A stretch of 64,000 nucleotides of DNA, taken from Candidatus Neomarinimicrobiota bacterium. GTDB lineage: Bacteria > Fidelibacterota > JAANXI01. The stretch covers positions 124,001 to 188,000 of the forward strand of contig JAIPJS010000004.1 in NCBI GenBank assembly GCA_021734025.1. Direction: 5' to 3'. The translations under genes and the position numbers were made by a program. Positions 24,319 to 33,343 of this stretch are shown here, piece after piece. Positions within the stretch are counted from its first letter, which is position 1, and every line of letters begins with the position of its first letter. Under the pieces are notes generated by a model that made no database searches, was not told where the DNA came from, and was given only the letters and a program-made list of their open reading frames with translations.

Positions 24319-26484
24319 CTACAAATGCTCCTCAATAAACCGCGTCATCTTTTCATAAAGATGAATACGGTCTTTGGTAGGACTGATACCGTGTTGTTGC
24401 TGGGGGTAAATCATTAGGTCAAAATCCTTCCCGGCGGCAATAAGCGCGTCAATCATCTGTACGGAGTTCTGAAAATGCACGTTGTCATCAGCGGTTCCGT
24501 GTACCAACAAAAGCTTTCCGGACAAATCATTGGCATAATTCGTGGGGGCGCTCCGTTTATATCCGTCCGGATTCTCCGACGGTAATCCCATGTAGCGCTC
24601 TGTATAAATGGTATCGTAGTTCCGCCAGTCCGTCACCGGCGCCACCGAAATGCCGGTGGAGAACGCCTCAGTATGGGTGAGCGCATACAGCGTCATGTAT
24701 CCGCCGTAGCTCCAGCCCCAGATACCGATCCGATCGGCATCCACATATGGCAACGATTTGAGATACTCAACACCCCGGAGCTGATCCCGGAGTTCCATCT
24801 TACCCAATTGCTTATAAACAGCCTGCTCCCAGCGATGGCCCCGGCCGTAAGATCCCCGGTTATCCATACTAAACACGATATAGCCTTTTTGTGCCATCAT
24901 CTGGTGCCAGAGATGGCGCTTGCGACCGAAGTCCCGGGCCAAAACCTGGGCGTGGGGGCCGCCGTATACGTAGATTAGCACAGGGTATTCCTGATCCGGA
25001 TCGAACTCTGGCGGCTTCAGTATCGACGCGTGAAACGTAAGGCCACTGTCCCCCTGAAAGGTAAAATATTCCGGTTCCTGTAACCCGTATCGCTCGGTCC
25101 GGAGTTCCGGTGTCTTGCCGATGGTCCGAAGCCTTTTTCCATCATTGGAGTGGAGTGTAAGGTATTCCGGTACCAGCAGATCGGAATACTCATCAAAATA
25201 ATAATTGGCGTCCGGCGATAACGAAATTTCGTGGGAGCCGGTGCGTGAAGAAATTCGCTCAAGCCCTGTACCATCAAGATTTGCCCGGTATAATTGCCGC
25301 TGATTTATGTCCTGCTTTGTCGCAATAAACCATGTCTGGTTTCGTACTTCATCCACTCCGGAGACCTCGGTGACCATCCACTCGCCATCCGTAATCTGGT
25401 TAATGAGATTCCCGTCCAGATCATACAGATAGAGGTGTCGGTATCCGCTCCGCTCGGATCCCCACAAGAACCGCTCCGACTCCTGAAAAAAATGGACTTC
25501 ATCCCCAATATTGACCCAGGAGGGATCGGATTCATCCAGGATCACCCGGGATTCTCCATCGCTGGTATTTGCCACTAAAAACTCCAGATGCTGCTGGCTC
25601 CGGTTCAATCGCATAAACGTCAGCCGTTCTCCGTCCGGCACCCAGTAAACCCGGGGAATATATTGGTCTGTTTTATTCCCAACATCCATCCACGTTGTCT
25701 CCGGTTGCCCTTCGGTGTTGACGACCCCGAGTTTCACCACCGGATTGGGATCGCCGGCCTTGGGATACGGCATCATACGCAGATCCGGGTGATACGGAAT
25801 TTCGTCCACCAACGGATAATCCGGCACCTGGGATTCGTCAAACTGCAGGTACGCGATGTGCCGGGAATCCGGGCTCCACCAGTGACCGGTAAAATTCCCG
25901 CGGCCAACGAGTTCCTCCTGGTAGACCCAGTCCAGCTTCCCGTTGAATCGCTGTTTATCTCCGTCTTGAGTTAATTGCGTCTCGTTTCCGGTTTTTAAAT
26001 TATAGAGATAGAGATTGTACTCCCGTACATACGAGATATATCGACTGTTTGGCGCCAACTGTACCACTTCCTCAGTAGCATCGGAGTTTGTCAGGCGGAC
26101 TAATTTTTCCTCCCTCAAATCGTAATACCAAACCTCGCCTGACCCTGTAAACACCAGTCCACTCTCGTTAGGCAGCCATTGATACGATCTCAGGGAAACC
26201 GACACGGAATCGTCCTGGGGATCCAGAGAATCCTCCGTGACCACGGTGCTTCGCTCCTCAGTTTCGGCGTCAACTTTGACGATTTGCTCCTCGTCTCTCA
26301 CTGAGTCTCTGGATATATAGGAATAGGCTTCAGACGATGGCAGCCAGGTAAGCTCCTCCGGTGTCTGCTCGGAGAAGTTGAAATCCCGGTAGATCTTTTC
26401 AACGGTGAGTTGCTCAGTTTGAGCTGTGACAGATACCGCCAGTGACAGAATGATCAATATGGTGATAAAAAAACGTGTCCTCAT
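24319..26484 (-). CDS. S9-family prolyl peptidase (DPP-IV type), exported
   Basis: Dipeptidyl-peptidase-IV-like serine peptidase (721 aa), removing N-terminal X-Pro dipeptides from peptides, probably in the periplasm. Signal peptide at about 1-21 ending SVTAQ. The eight-blade propeller domain (about 40-470) includes the DPP-IV-characteristic segment with YQEEL and GHWWSPDSRHIAY, whose Glu pair binds the substrate amino end. The alpha/beta-hydrolase domain shows the nucleophile motif GWS592YGGYM, then GTADDNVHF (Asp) and QQHGI (His). The length matches the family. Ribosome site AGGAAAG before the ATG at 26484. Monocistronic; a role in peptide scavenging fits the other exported peptidases of the window. 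Confidence 0.93.
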   Translation of the reverse strand: MRTRFFITILIILSLAVSVTAQTEQLTVEKIYRDFNFSEQTPEELTWLPSSEAYSYISRDSVRDEEQIVKVDAETEERSTVVTEDSLDPQDDSVSVSLRSYQWLPNESGLVFTGSGEVWYYDLREEKLVRLTNSDATEEVVQLAPNSRYISYVREYNLYLYNLKTGNETQLTQDGDKQRFNGKLDWVYQEELVGRGNFTGHWWSPDSRHIAYLQFDESQVPDYPLVDEIPYHPDLRMMPYPKAGDPNPVVKLGVVNTEGQPETTWMDVGNKTDQYIPRVYWVPDGERLTFMRLNRSQQHLEFLVANTSDGESRVILDESDPSWVNIGDEVHFFQESERFLWGSERSGYRHLYLYDLDGNLINQITDGEWMVTEVSGVDEVRNQTWFIATKQDINQRQLYRANLDGTGLERISSRTGSHEISLSPDANYYFDEYSDLLVPEYLTLHSNDGKRLRTIGKTPELRTERYGLQEPEYFTFQGDSGLTFHASILKPPEFDPDQEYPVLIYVYGGPHAQVLARDFGRKRHLWHQMMAQKGYIVFSMDNRGSYGRGHRWEQAVYKQLGKMELRDQLRGVEYLKSLPYVDADRIGIWGWSYGGYMTLYALTHTEAFSTGISVAPVTDWRNYDTIYTERYMGLPSENPDGYKRSAPTNYANDLSGKLLLVHGTADDNVHFQNSVQMIDALIAAGKDFDLMIYPQQQHGISPTKDRIHLYEKMTRFIEEHL

Positions 26485-26545
26485 CTACTTTCCTGTGTTA
26501 CAAGTTTACATATTCTTGCTTTATTGCAGAGTCTGATATTTAAAT

Positions 26546-26691
26546 GGGCTAAAGCCCCACAATAGCTCGCAATGACTCAATTACCCGTCCGGACAGAGTA
26601 ATAAGAAGGTTTCGGTTCGCGAATAGTGTGTTTCCAATGATTTAATCCTATACCAAAAGATGCCATCCCGTCCGGACGGGATGGCATCTTT
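26546..26691. repeat. GGGCTAAAGCCC hairpin plus GTCCGGAC palindrome
   Basis: GGGCTAAAGCCC at 26546-26557 and, 100 bases on, a perfect palindrome at 26656-26691 (18-base arms meeting at GTCC|GGAC). The same pair in the same order occurs at 17631-17695. A further partial CCGTCCGGAC lies near 26583. The spacing and order suggest one dispersed element family whose right palindrome can double as a terminator. Confidence 0.7.
26656..26691 (-). terminator. Perfect palindrome acting as terminator after the dipeptidase gene
   Basis: The 36-base palindrome (AAAGATGCCATCCCGTCC arm) begins 26 bases after the stop of the minus-strand dipeptidase gene. On that strand it ends in CATCTTTT, giving a stem of up to 18 bp and a short T-run. 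It has no loop, so the real hairpin would open a few central pairs. It is also part of a dispersed repeat, so the terminator role is inferred. Confidence 0.6.
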
Positions 26692-26717
26692 ATAGCATCA
26701 TTACAGTAATGGTAAGG

Positions 26718-28091
26718 TCACGTCCGTTTGGAGATCTCCTCGTAAAGGTATGCAATACTTTCCATACCGAGGTAGAAGTTTTCCAGATCCATCCACTCGT
26801 TGGGGGCGTGCGCATTCTCATCCGGCAGACCGAATCCCAGTAAAATGGCCGGTGAGTCCAGAATATGGGTAATGCTGTGCACAAACGGAATGGAACCGCC
26901 TTCCCGGATCAGCGCGGTCTCCTTGTCAAACGCCCGCTTCACGGATTCCCGTGCCGCTTCGAACATCGGCTCGTTGATATCGGCGAGATAGTAGTAGCCG
27001 CCATGCATCCGGGTGAGTTTGACATTCACTGTATCGGGCGCTATCTCTTTGATAAAGGATTCAAACAGGTCACCGATCTTCTCCGGATCCTGATGCGGAA
27101 CCAATCGCATGCTGACTTTGGCCATGGCTTTCGACGGAATCACCGTCTTGGCACCTTCGCCGGTAAACCCGGAGTTCAGACCGTTGATGTCCAGCGTCGG
27201 ACGGCACCAGAGCTGCTCCAGCACCGAGTATTCCTTATCTTTGGCCAATCCGGGTGCGCCAACGCTCTCGTCGCGAAATTCATCTGCATCAAAAGGCAGA
27301 TTGGCAAAATTTTCCCGTTCTTCGTCGGTGAGTTCCTGAACTTTATCGTAGAAACCCGGAATTGCAATGCGGCCATCGTCATCCTTCAGTTGCGCCAACA
27401 TCCGAACTAACACATTTGCGGGATTGTCCACCGGCCCGCCAAATGATCCGGAGTGCAAATCTCCGGACGGCCCTTCCAGGTCTATTTGGAAATAGGCAAG
27501 ACCACGTAATCCATACGTAATTGAGGGAACCCCCTTAGCGAACATTCCTGTGTCGGAGACAACCACACAGTCCGCCTGAAGCATCTCTTTGTTCTCGTTC
27601 AGGAAATCGTCCAGATGCTTGCTTCCGATTTCCTCTTCGCCCTCGAAGATCGCCTTCACGTTCAGCGGTAATTGACCTTCATTTTCAAACCAGGCCTTCA
27701 GCGCTGCCAAATGAATGTAGAGCTGCCCTTTGTCATCAATGACGCCACGGCCATAGAGGCGACCATCCCGCTCAGTAGCTTCGAATGGCGGCGTCTCCCA
27801 GAGATCCACCGGATCTTCGGGCTGAACATCGTAATGGCCGTAAATCAGGATTGTCGGAGCGCCTTCCGCATGTAACCAATCCCCGTATACGATGGGATTT
27901 CCGGGCGTTTCCTTGAGTTCCAGGTTCTCCAATCCAGCCTCGGCCATATCATTTTTCAGGTGGTCCGCACACCGGATCATCTCACTCTTCCGCTCCGGAT
28001 CGCTGCTGACGCTGGGTATGGCAACGATATCTTTCACTTTCTCCAAATAATCTGCCCGATGCTCACGCAGGTACGAAATAATATTATCCAT
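26718..28091 (-). CDS. M20-family dipeptidase
   Basis: Cytosolic zinc dipeptidase (457 aa) of the M20/CNDP2-like group. Metal and catalytic residues visible: YGHYDVQP (His and Asp, about 83-90), the EGEEEIGSKH pair of glutamates (about 150-160), the Asp in VVSDTGMFAKG, and a His in SITHI near the C-terminus (HSITHILDSPAILLG). The central dimerisation lid domain (about 200-360) is present. The length is normal for this family (about 455-470). Cleaves a wide range of dipeptides; it would finish peptides released by the DPP-IV-type enzyme encoded upstream. Ribosome site GGGGAG before the ATG at 28091. Confidence 0.92.
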   Translation of the reverse strand: MDNIISYLREHRADYLEKVKDIVAIPSVSSDPERKSEMIRCADHLKNDMAEAGLENLELKETPGNPIVYGDWLHAEGAPTILIYGHYDVQPEDPVDLWETPPFEATERDGRLYGRGVIDDKGQLYIHLAALKAWFENEGQLPLNVKAIFEGEEEIGSKHLDDFLNENKEMLQADCVVVSDTGMFAKGVPSITYGLRGLAYFQIDLEGPSGDLHSGSFGGPVDNPANVLVRMLAQLKDDDGRIAIPGFYDKVQELTDEERENFANLPFDADEFRDESVGAPGLAKDKEYSVLEQLWCRPTLDINGLNSGFTGEGAKTVIPSKAMAKVSMRLVPHQDPEKIGDLFESFIKEIAPDTVNVKLTRMHGGYYYLADINEPMFEAARESVKRAFDKETALIREGGSIPFVHSITHILDSPAILLGFGLPDENAHAPNEWMDLENFYLGMESIAYLYEEISKRT

Positions 28092-28178
28092 TGACTCCCC
28101 TCTGCTCTGTTATAATGTAATATGAAAATTCGGAAACTCAGAAATCATCAAACTCACTGCCTTTTGTGGGAATAACTT

Positions 28179-28832
28179 TCAGGTACCGACTTTACGCATC
28201 TCCTCGTATTCGGCCATAATATCTTTGAATTCGTCAGCAGAATCCGCCTGGAGGAACTTGTTATTTTCCCTTTCTTCCCTGATGGTGCTATACGGTTTAT
28301 CGCCGTAATTATGGCCGGGATACACAACAGTTTCATCCGGTAGTGGGAGGATTTTTTCCTTAATGCTTTTGTACAGCTGCCTGGTATCACTTTTCGGACT
28401 GGTCGTGCGCCCGGTACGTCCGACAAACAGGGTATCACCGGTAAATACCGCACCATCGGCCACCACACAAATACTGTCGGGATAATGCCCCGGGGTGTGT
28501 AAAAACTTCAACTGTTCGCCCCCCAGAAACATAGTATCCTTATCTTCAACTGATATATGTTTATCTTCGCCAATATCTTTAATGGCATTCCCAAACATCA
28601 CCAGCGTCATATTGCGCATTTTTTTTAAGAGCGCGTCAGCCCATGCATAATGATCGTGATGACTGTGTGTCAGGATCAAATACTGGAGGTTCAGGTTAAG
28701 GTCGGATGCCGTCCGGAGAATCTGTTCCGCGCCTACCGCGGCGTCAATAACTGCTGCCTGCCGGCTCTTTTCGCACGCAATGAGATAAGTAAAATTCTTG
28801 TCGTATCCGCCTTCAATACTCTCAATGATCAT
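28179..28832 (-). CDS. MBL-fold metallo-hydrolase (glyoxalase II-like)
   Basis: Metallo-beta-lactamase-fold enzyme of about 217 aa. The dinuclear metal site is H56-x-H58-x-D60-H61 (THSHHDH), followed by HTPGHYPDS, FTGDTLFVGRTGR and YPGHNYGDKPYS. The pattern matches hydroxyacylglutathione hydrolases and persulfide-dioxygenase relatives; a thiol-ester hydrolase or persulfide-related function is possible and not decidable here. The start was moved to 28832, which has an AAAGGAG site and removes 11 codons without support. The gene is transcribed towards the dipeptidase gene, 87 bp away, so they may share a transcript. Confidence 0.88.
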   Translation of the reverse strand: MIIESIEGGYDKNFTYLIACEKSRQAAVIDAAVGAEQILRTASDLNLNLQYLILTHSHHDHYAWADALLKKMRNMTLVMFGNAIKDIGEDKHISVEDKDTMFLGGEQLKFLHTPGHYPDSICVVADGAVFTGDTLFVGRTGRTTSPKSDTRQLYKSIKEKILPLPDETVVYPGHNYGDKPYSTIREERENNKFLQADSADEFKDIMAEYEEMRKVGT

Positions 28833-29085
28833 AACACTCCTTTCCCTCTCTGCAAGACCGATCAAGTCGAATTAAAAGTAATCCCAGAGAAGAGATGTTA
28901 TGTTTATTCACCGCTATGAAATATTGTTTCAAGATACTATTTATATTCTTTCGTCTGCTTTTAAAATATAGCGAATAACGATACCATTTTCGAGCGACTG
29001 ATTCAAGGTAAACCGCCAAAAAACATGGAACAAGCTACCTCCCGAGCTCAATGTCATATCTCATCCTCGCAGCCGGTGATAAAGG

Positions 29086-30810
29086 CTAACTCACGTATCC
29101 TCGCCGGGCATAGATCGCCTCAGCCATTGCGTTTATGGTCTCATCCTGATTACTCTCGGTCATGGTTAGCCGCCGCCTGATCCGTCGCCAGGATTCCTCG
29201 CAGAACGTATTACAGATATCGATACCGACCTGGCTCGACTCAAGTCCATCGGCTTCGATGTCTGCGGTAGTCCGGGAAATCGTAGTCCCCATGGCATAAA
29301 GTTCCATGGCAGCCTCGGCAATCCGTTTTTGGATATGTTCCCGGTGGATAATTTTTTTACCGTGTGTGGTCAATACCTTCTCCACGGTACCGGCGAGTTC
29401 GTCTACATATTTGGTAAATGCTTCCACAGAAGGCTTTAACGCTTCGTGCGCTTTCGGAAGTTCCTGATGCGTTACGGATCGTCGAATTTTTTTGTATACA
29501 TAATCTGTCAGCAGTCCTGCCGATTTGATAGGATCCCTGAGCGCTTTACCCACTTTCTTCAAATAATCGCCCGGCGCTTCCATACCCATGAGCGCCACAA
29601 AAACCCGAAGGATTTCATTCGTACCCTCAAAAATCATATTTATCCGGCTGTCCCGGAGAAAACGCTCATACGGATATTCTTTCATATATCCGGCGCCCGC
29701 ACTGATCTGCAACGCTTCATTTACCACATCCCACAACTTCTCCGACGCATAGACCTTGCAGATAGCCGATTCCAAAGAATAATCCACTTCCTCCATATCG
29801 GCGAGTCCCGTGGTATGATACACCATACTCTCGGTGACGTACGCGTTCATATTCATGCGGGCAATCTTTTCTTTGATGATCTCAAATTCGGCAATCTTTG
29901 TTTGGAATTGCTCCCGCTGCAGGGCGTGTTCCGTACTCATACCGACCAAATCCTTCATAGCGCCAACGCATCCCGATGCTAGCCCCAGTCGTCCGCTGTT
30001 TAATACCATCATCGCCACCTTGAAGCCCTTCCCCCTTGGTCCCAACATATTTTCAACCGGGACCTTCACATTATCGAAATGCAGCTCCGTGGTTGAACTT
30101 CCCTTGATTCCGAGCTTTTTCTCCTCCCCTCCGCTGCTGAAACCCTCCATATCTCTGGTAACAATAAAGGCCGTGATTTTATCCTTTTTCTCCCCGTCGA
30201 TTTCCATTTCCGTCTGAGCGAACACGGTAAACACGTCCGCGATGCCGCCGTTGGTAATCCAAATCTTCGTTCCGTTCAGAATATAGTATTTACCATCGTC
30301 CGATAACTCCGCCCGGGTGGCAATACTCGCGGCATCGCTCCCGGAACCCGGTTCAGTCAAAGCGAACGCCGCCAGCTGCTCTCCGGTAGCGAGACCGGGA
30401 AGGTATTTCTGTTTTAGCTCATCAGAACCGAAAAGCAATAGTCCCTTGAGTCCAATGGAGGAATGTGCGCCGAGCGTCACCACAATGGATGAGTCAATGC
30501 GGGCAATTTCCTCGAAAACCTTGCTATACGCCGTCTGGGAGAATCCATATCCGTCATACTTCTCCGGGATTATCAATCCCCAGAGGCCCAATTCACCTAA
30601 ACCATTCAACACCTCCATGGGAATTTCGCTGTTTTCATCAATGGCTTTTGAATCAATATTATCCGCCGCGAACTTGTGGAGCGTATCGATGAGTAATTCC
30701 AGATTGTCGGCTTCTTCTCCATCCAGTGCAGGATATGGAAAAAGCAGATCTTCCTCGATTTTACCCTGAAAAAGTGACTTCATGAAACTCGGTTGATGGG
30801 TGTCAGCCAT
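29086..30810 (-). CDS. Acyl-CoA dehydrogenase (long form)
   Basis: FAD-dependent acyl-CoA dehydrogenase of 574 aa, first step of fatty-acid beta-oxidation, feeding electrons to ETF. Visible features: ACAD N-terminal helices (about 60-130), the FALTEPGSGSDA signature (about 152-163), the WITNGG segment, the VLNSGRLGLASG C-terminal start, and the EGTNEILR signature near residue 405. A C-terminal extension of about 160 residues beyond the ordinary ACAD core makes it resemble the VLCAD/ACAD9 class rather than the 380-aa enzymes. The ATG at 30810 has GGAGG upstream; an extra 45 upstream codons in the frame lack support. No other beta-oxidation gene is adjacent. Confidence 0.92.
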   Translation of the reverse strand: MADTHQPSFMKSLFQGKIEEDLLFPYPALDGEEADNLELLIDTLHKFAADNIDSKAIDENSEIPMEVLNGLGELGLWGLIIPEKYDGYGFSQTAYSKVFEEIARIDSSIVVTLGAHSSIGLKGLLLFGSDELKQKYLPGLATGEQLAAFALTEPGSGSDAASIATRAELSDDGKYYILNGTKIWITNGGIADVFTVFAQTEMEIDGEKKDKITAFIVTRDMEGFSSGGEEKKLGIKGSSTTELHFDNVKVPVENMLGPRGKGFKVAMMVLNSGRLGLASGCVGAMKDLVGMSTEHALQREQFQTKIAEFEIIKEKIARMNMNAYVTESMVYHTTGLADMEEVDYSLESAICKVYASEKLWDVVNEALQISAGAGYMKEYPYERFLRDSRINMIFEGTNEILRVFVALMGMEAPGDYLKKVGKALRDPIKSAGLLTDYVYKKIRRSVTHQELPKAHEALKPSVEAFTKYVDELAGTVEKVLTTHGKKIIHREHIQKRIAEAAMELYAMGTTISRTTADIEADGLESSQVGIDICNTFCEESWRRIRRRLTMTESNQDETINAMAEAIYARRGYVS

Positions 30811-31164
30811 AATAGACCTCCAGGATAGAAATAATAGTTGTGTCCGGCGACTCAATCTATCGTGAATAAATGTAATATGGGGTGGACCAAGAAAAAAGGG
30901 TAATCGGTGGGGATTATTGGAGTGCAGTACTCCGATTACGGACAAACGCCCGATTTCCGGATGAAGAAAGCTCGTTCAGGATGACTTTTTCAAATTATAC
31001 GTCTGATAAAAAAGGCGAAAACCCCACCAGTCATCCTGAGCGAGGATTCGATGTAATCGAACCGCAGTCGAAGGATCTCATAAATTCCACTCTGGAGAAT
31101 TCGTCACCAGATCCCTCCGTTCGCTACGCTCAGTCGGGATGACTGTTTTGATACGTATGTGTCA
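30811..31164. repeat. Gap with one full and one partial composite repeat
   Basis: Between the dehydrogenase gene and the GIY-YIG gene. A partial element ends at about 30986 (CGTTCAGGATGAC). A full copy (31029-31144) starts with AGTCATCCTGAGCGAGGATTC and ends with CAGTCGGGATGACT. The left half of the copy contains the variant GATTCGATGTAATCGAACCGCAGTCGAAGG found again at 31.65 kb. No gene is supported. Confidence 0.75.
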
Positions 31165-31461
31165 TTATTCATAATCTAACGTGTCGTACAAATCCTTCCA
31201 CTCCGGATTCATCGCATTAATCAACCCCTCCTTTTTCTCCCGCCGCCAGCCTTTGATTTGCTTTTCCCGCTCAATAGCCTCCCATGCCGTGGGATACAAC
31301 TCATAATAGACCAGCCTCGTCACATTATACTTTTTAGTGAATCCGTCAATTAACTTCTGCCGGTGTTGGTATGCGCGCTTGATGAGGTTATTAGTCAAAC
31401 CGGTGTAGAGGACGGTATGCCATTCATTGGTTTCCATATAGACGTAGTAAGTGTCGGGCAT
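31165..31461 (-). CDS. Small GIY-YIG nuclease-domain protein
   Basis: 98-aa single-domain GIY-YIG nuclease-like protein of the UPF0213/YhbQ group. The signature is split as YYVYMETN and VLYTGLTNN (the Tyr...Gly-Leu-Thr block), followed by the conserved Arg of LIKRAYQHR, then KYNVTRLVYYE and the Glu of EREKQIKGWRREKK. Cytosolic; whether it cuts DNA in vivo is unknown for the family, and many copies are widespread in repeat-rich environmental genomes. It is a genuine gene by length and motif order. Its ribosome site is weak. It sits alone in a 1.3-kb region composed of palindromic elements. Confidence 0.85.
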   Translation of the reverse strand: MPDTYYVYMETNEWHTVLYTGLTNNLIKRAYQHRQKLIDGFTKKYNVTRLVYYELYPTAWEAIEREKQIKGWRREKKEGLINAMNPEWKDLYDTLDYE

Positions 31462-31486
31462 ATACTTTTCAGAGTCTAAACCAACC

Positions 31487-32060
31487 AGTCATCCTGAGCG
31501 ACTCCGCGCAAGCGGAGGAGCCGAAGGATCTCGTTAACTTTACCTCGGAGGTTCCCTCACGAGATTCCTCCGCTCCCCCGATGAATCGGGGTCGGTCGGA
31601 ATGACTCGATATATTCTTTATCTATAAGACCTAAACCCAGCAGTCATCCTGAGTGAGGATTCGATGTATTCGAACCGCAGTTGAAGGATCTGGTCAGTTT
31701 CACCTCGGAGTGCAAAGGACGGATATTCTCCCACCGAGCTGCCCGCCTTGGAATAAGATTTCAAGGCTCCATAGGGTAGCCTCGCAATTTTATTGCGAGG
31801 CAGGGAGAGTAGTATTTTAGACTCCGGAGGTTCCTTTCCGAGATTCCTCCGCTCACTGACGTTCGGTCGGAATGACTTAAGTTTTACGTTTGCTAACTGG
31901 TAATACAACCATTCTGAGCGGCACCGCCCAAGCGGAATCGTTGAATGATCTGGTCATTTTTCCCCGATGGCTCCTTTGCGAGGTTCCTCAGCGTACCCCT
32001 GAAGTGGCTTATTTGAAATGACCAGTTTTATTTCCCTTTCAATGTACCGTAAACCATCAG
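31487..32060. repeat. Three composite elements and a GCCTCGCAAT hairpin
   Basis: Copies at 31487-31606, 31642-31877 (the longest, 236 bp) and a decayed one at about 31911-32022. The long copy contains two insertions: a CCTTGGAATAAGATTTCAAGG hairpin near 31746-31766, and a perfect 10-bp-stem hairpin GCCTCGCAAT...ATTGCGAGGC at 31779-31801. The latter also occurs at 48818-48840 and, decayed, near 62071-62093. No gene is supported in this stretch. Confidence 0.8.
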
Positions 32061-32078
32061 TAATCCGATCACTCGTGT

Positions 32079-33308
32079 TTACCGATGACCGGCAGTTCTC
32101 TGAAAAACCACATCTAGCATAGTCCGGTAGGCAGCAGTCATCTCAACCTCCCGTCGCCCCATTACCATTTCCGCAGTCTCTACCATCTTTGAAAACTGGT
32201 GTTCCACCAGTGAGTCAGCACCGCCCCATGAAAAGCACGGAATGAACTTCGGCGGGAATCCCGTACCGAAAAGATTGCTCCCGAGGCCAATGGAAGATCC
32301 AGTGTTGATGGTGGTGCCGATGGCGGTCTTGGAATGATCGCCGATAATACAGCCGAAAAACTGTAGACCGGTGTCCACTAAATCACCGTTCACCGGGACC
32401 GACACCGTAGAATAGTTATTCTTCAAATCACTGTTATTGGTATCCGCTCCCAGGTTCACCCATTCACCCAGAAAGGATCCTCCCAAAAATCCGCCGTGTT
32501 TTTTATTGGAATAGCCCTGGATTATTGATTCGGTCACCTCACCGCCGATTTTGCACACGGGACCGATTGATACGTCCCCGGTGATGTTACTGACCGCGGA
32601 AATTTTGGAGTGTTTGCCAATATAGCACGGCCCGGTAATGGATGCGTTATTTCCGATGGTTACCTCTTCATCCAGCACAATCGGCCCTGACGTCGCATCA
32701 AGCACAACGCCGGGATGGATTGTCACCCCGGTGCCGATGTATATCTGTGCATCGTTCACAAAATGGGCTTGGGGATAGTCGCTTGTCGGTACAGATTTCT
32801 GCAGGTTTTTCCGGTGGATATCCGCTTCAATTTCTGCAGCGTTCGAGTGGACAAATTCCCAGGGATATCGGAACGCCTTCCACCGAACTGAATGAGTTTC
32901 CGCAAACGATATATTGTCAAAAGAAAGCAGCTTTTCCTCGCCAGTAACTGTGACCTTCGAAATGAGCCGCGCCGGTACAAATGCGGCAAAAATCTGGTCA
33001 TCCTGTTCATAGAGCACCGGTTCGTTTTCGTGTTCCATGATTTCGTAGAATTCGTTAAACAACACCCGGCCATTGATGAACAGTGTATCCTCCGCCGGGA
33101 GCTGGTTGACCAAAGCATCCGGATACGCTTCCCGAACGACATCCTTCAGATACTCCCGGACGTGATAAATTATTTCCTCACCGGACAACCGGTGCTCGAT
33201 TTTTTCGCGGAGTGGTGATATGCCGCAACGCATGTCAAAAACAGGCCGGGTCAGAGTAATAGGAGAACAGTCTTCAACGCGTCGATCTTCAAAGAGACAA
33301 AGATTCAT
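32079..33308 (-). CDS. GlmU-like sugar nucleotidyltransferase/acetyltransferase
   Basis: Protein of 409 aa with an N-terminal part (about 1-190) that begins MNLCLFEDRRVEDCSPITLTRPVF, as in GlmU-related proteins of FCB bacteria, and a C-terminal left-handed beta-helix of hexapeptide repeats (about 200-380, for example IGTGVTIHPGVV and IGNNASITGPCYIG). The classic GlmU pyrophosphorylase GTRM-type loop is not seen, so uridyltransferase activity is uncertain. Likely role: activated sugar production for envelope polysaccharides. GGAG ribosome site. Start at 33308. The following 184-aa gene upstream on the same strand is 35 bp away, suggesting co-transcription. Confidence 0.8.
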   Translation of the reverse strand: MNLCLFEDRRVEDCSPITLTRPVFDMRCGISPLREKIEHRLSGEEIIYHVREYLKDVVREAYPDALVNQLPAEDTLFINGRVLFNEFYEIMEHENEPVLYEQDDQIFAAFVPARLISKVTVTGEEKLLSFDNISFAETHSVRWKAFRYPWEFVHSNAAEIEADIHRKNLQKSVPTSDYPQAHFVNDAQIYIGTGVTIHPGVVLDATSGPIVLDEEVTIGNNASITGPCYIGKHSKISAVSNITGDVSIGPVCKIGGEVTESIIQGYSNKKHGGFLGGSFLGEWVNLGADTNNSDLKNNYSTVSVPVNGDLVDTGLQFFGCIIGDHSKTAIGTTINTGSSIGLGSNLFGTGFPPKFIPCFSWGGADSLVEHQFSKMVETAEMVMGRREVEMTAAYRTMLDVVFQRTAGHR

Positions 33309-33343
33309 CTCAATTTCTCCGGTTTATAAAACATTTGAAGGAA

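Noticed and set aside
31618-31908. 96-codon minus-strand frame with SFRPNVSERRNL peptide
   Set aside because: The peptide recurs from the repeat at 3.0 kb (2868-3065); it is another reading of the composite element.
30958-32060. Possible CRISPR array (several similar repeats in a row)
   Set aside because: Copies differ in length (about 110-240 bp), are themselves palindromic, have no regular spacers, and no cas gene is in the window.
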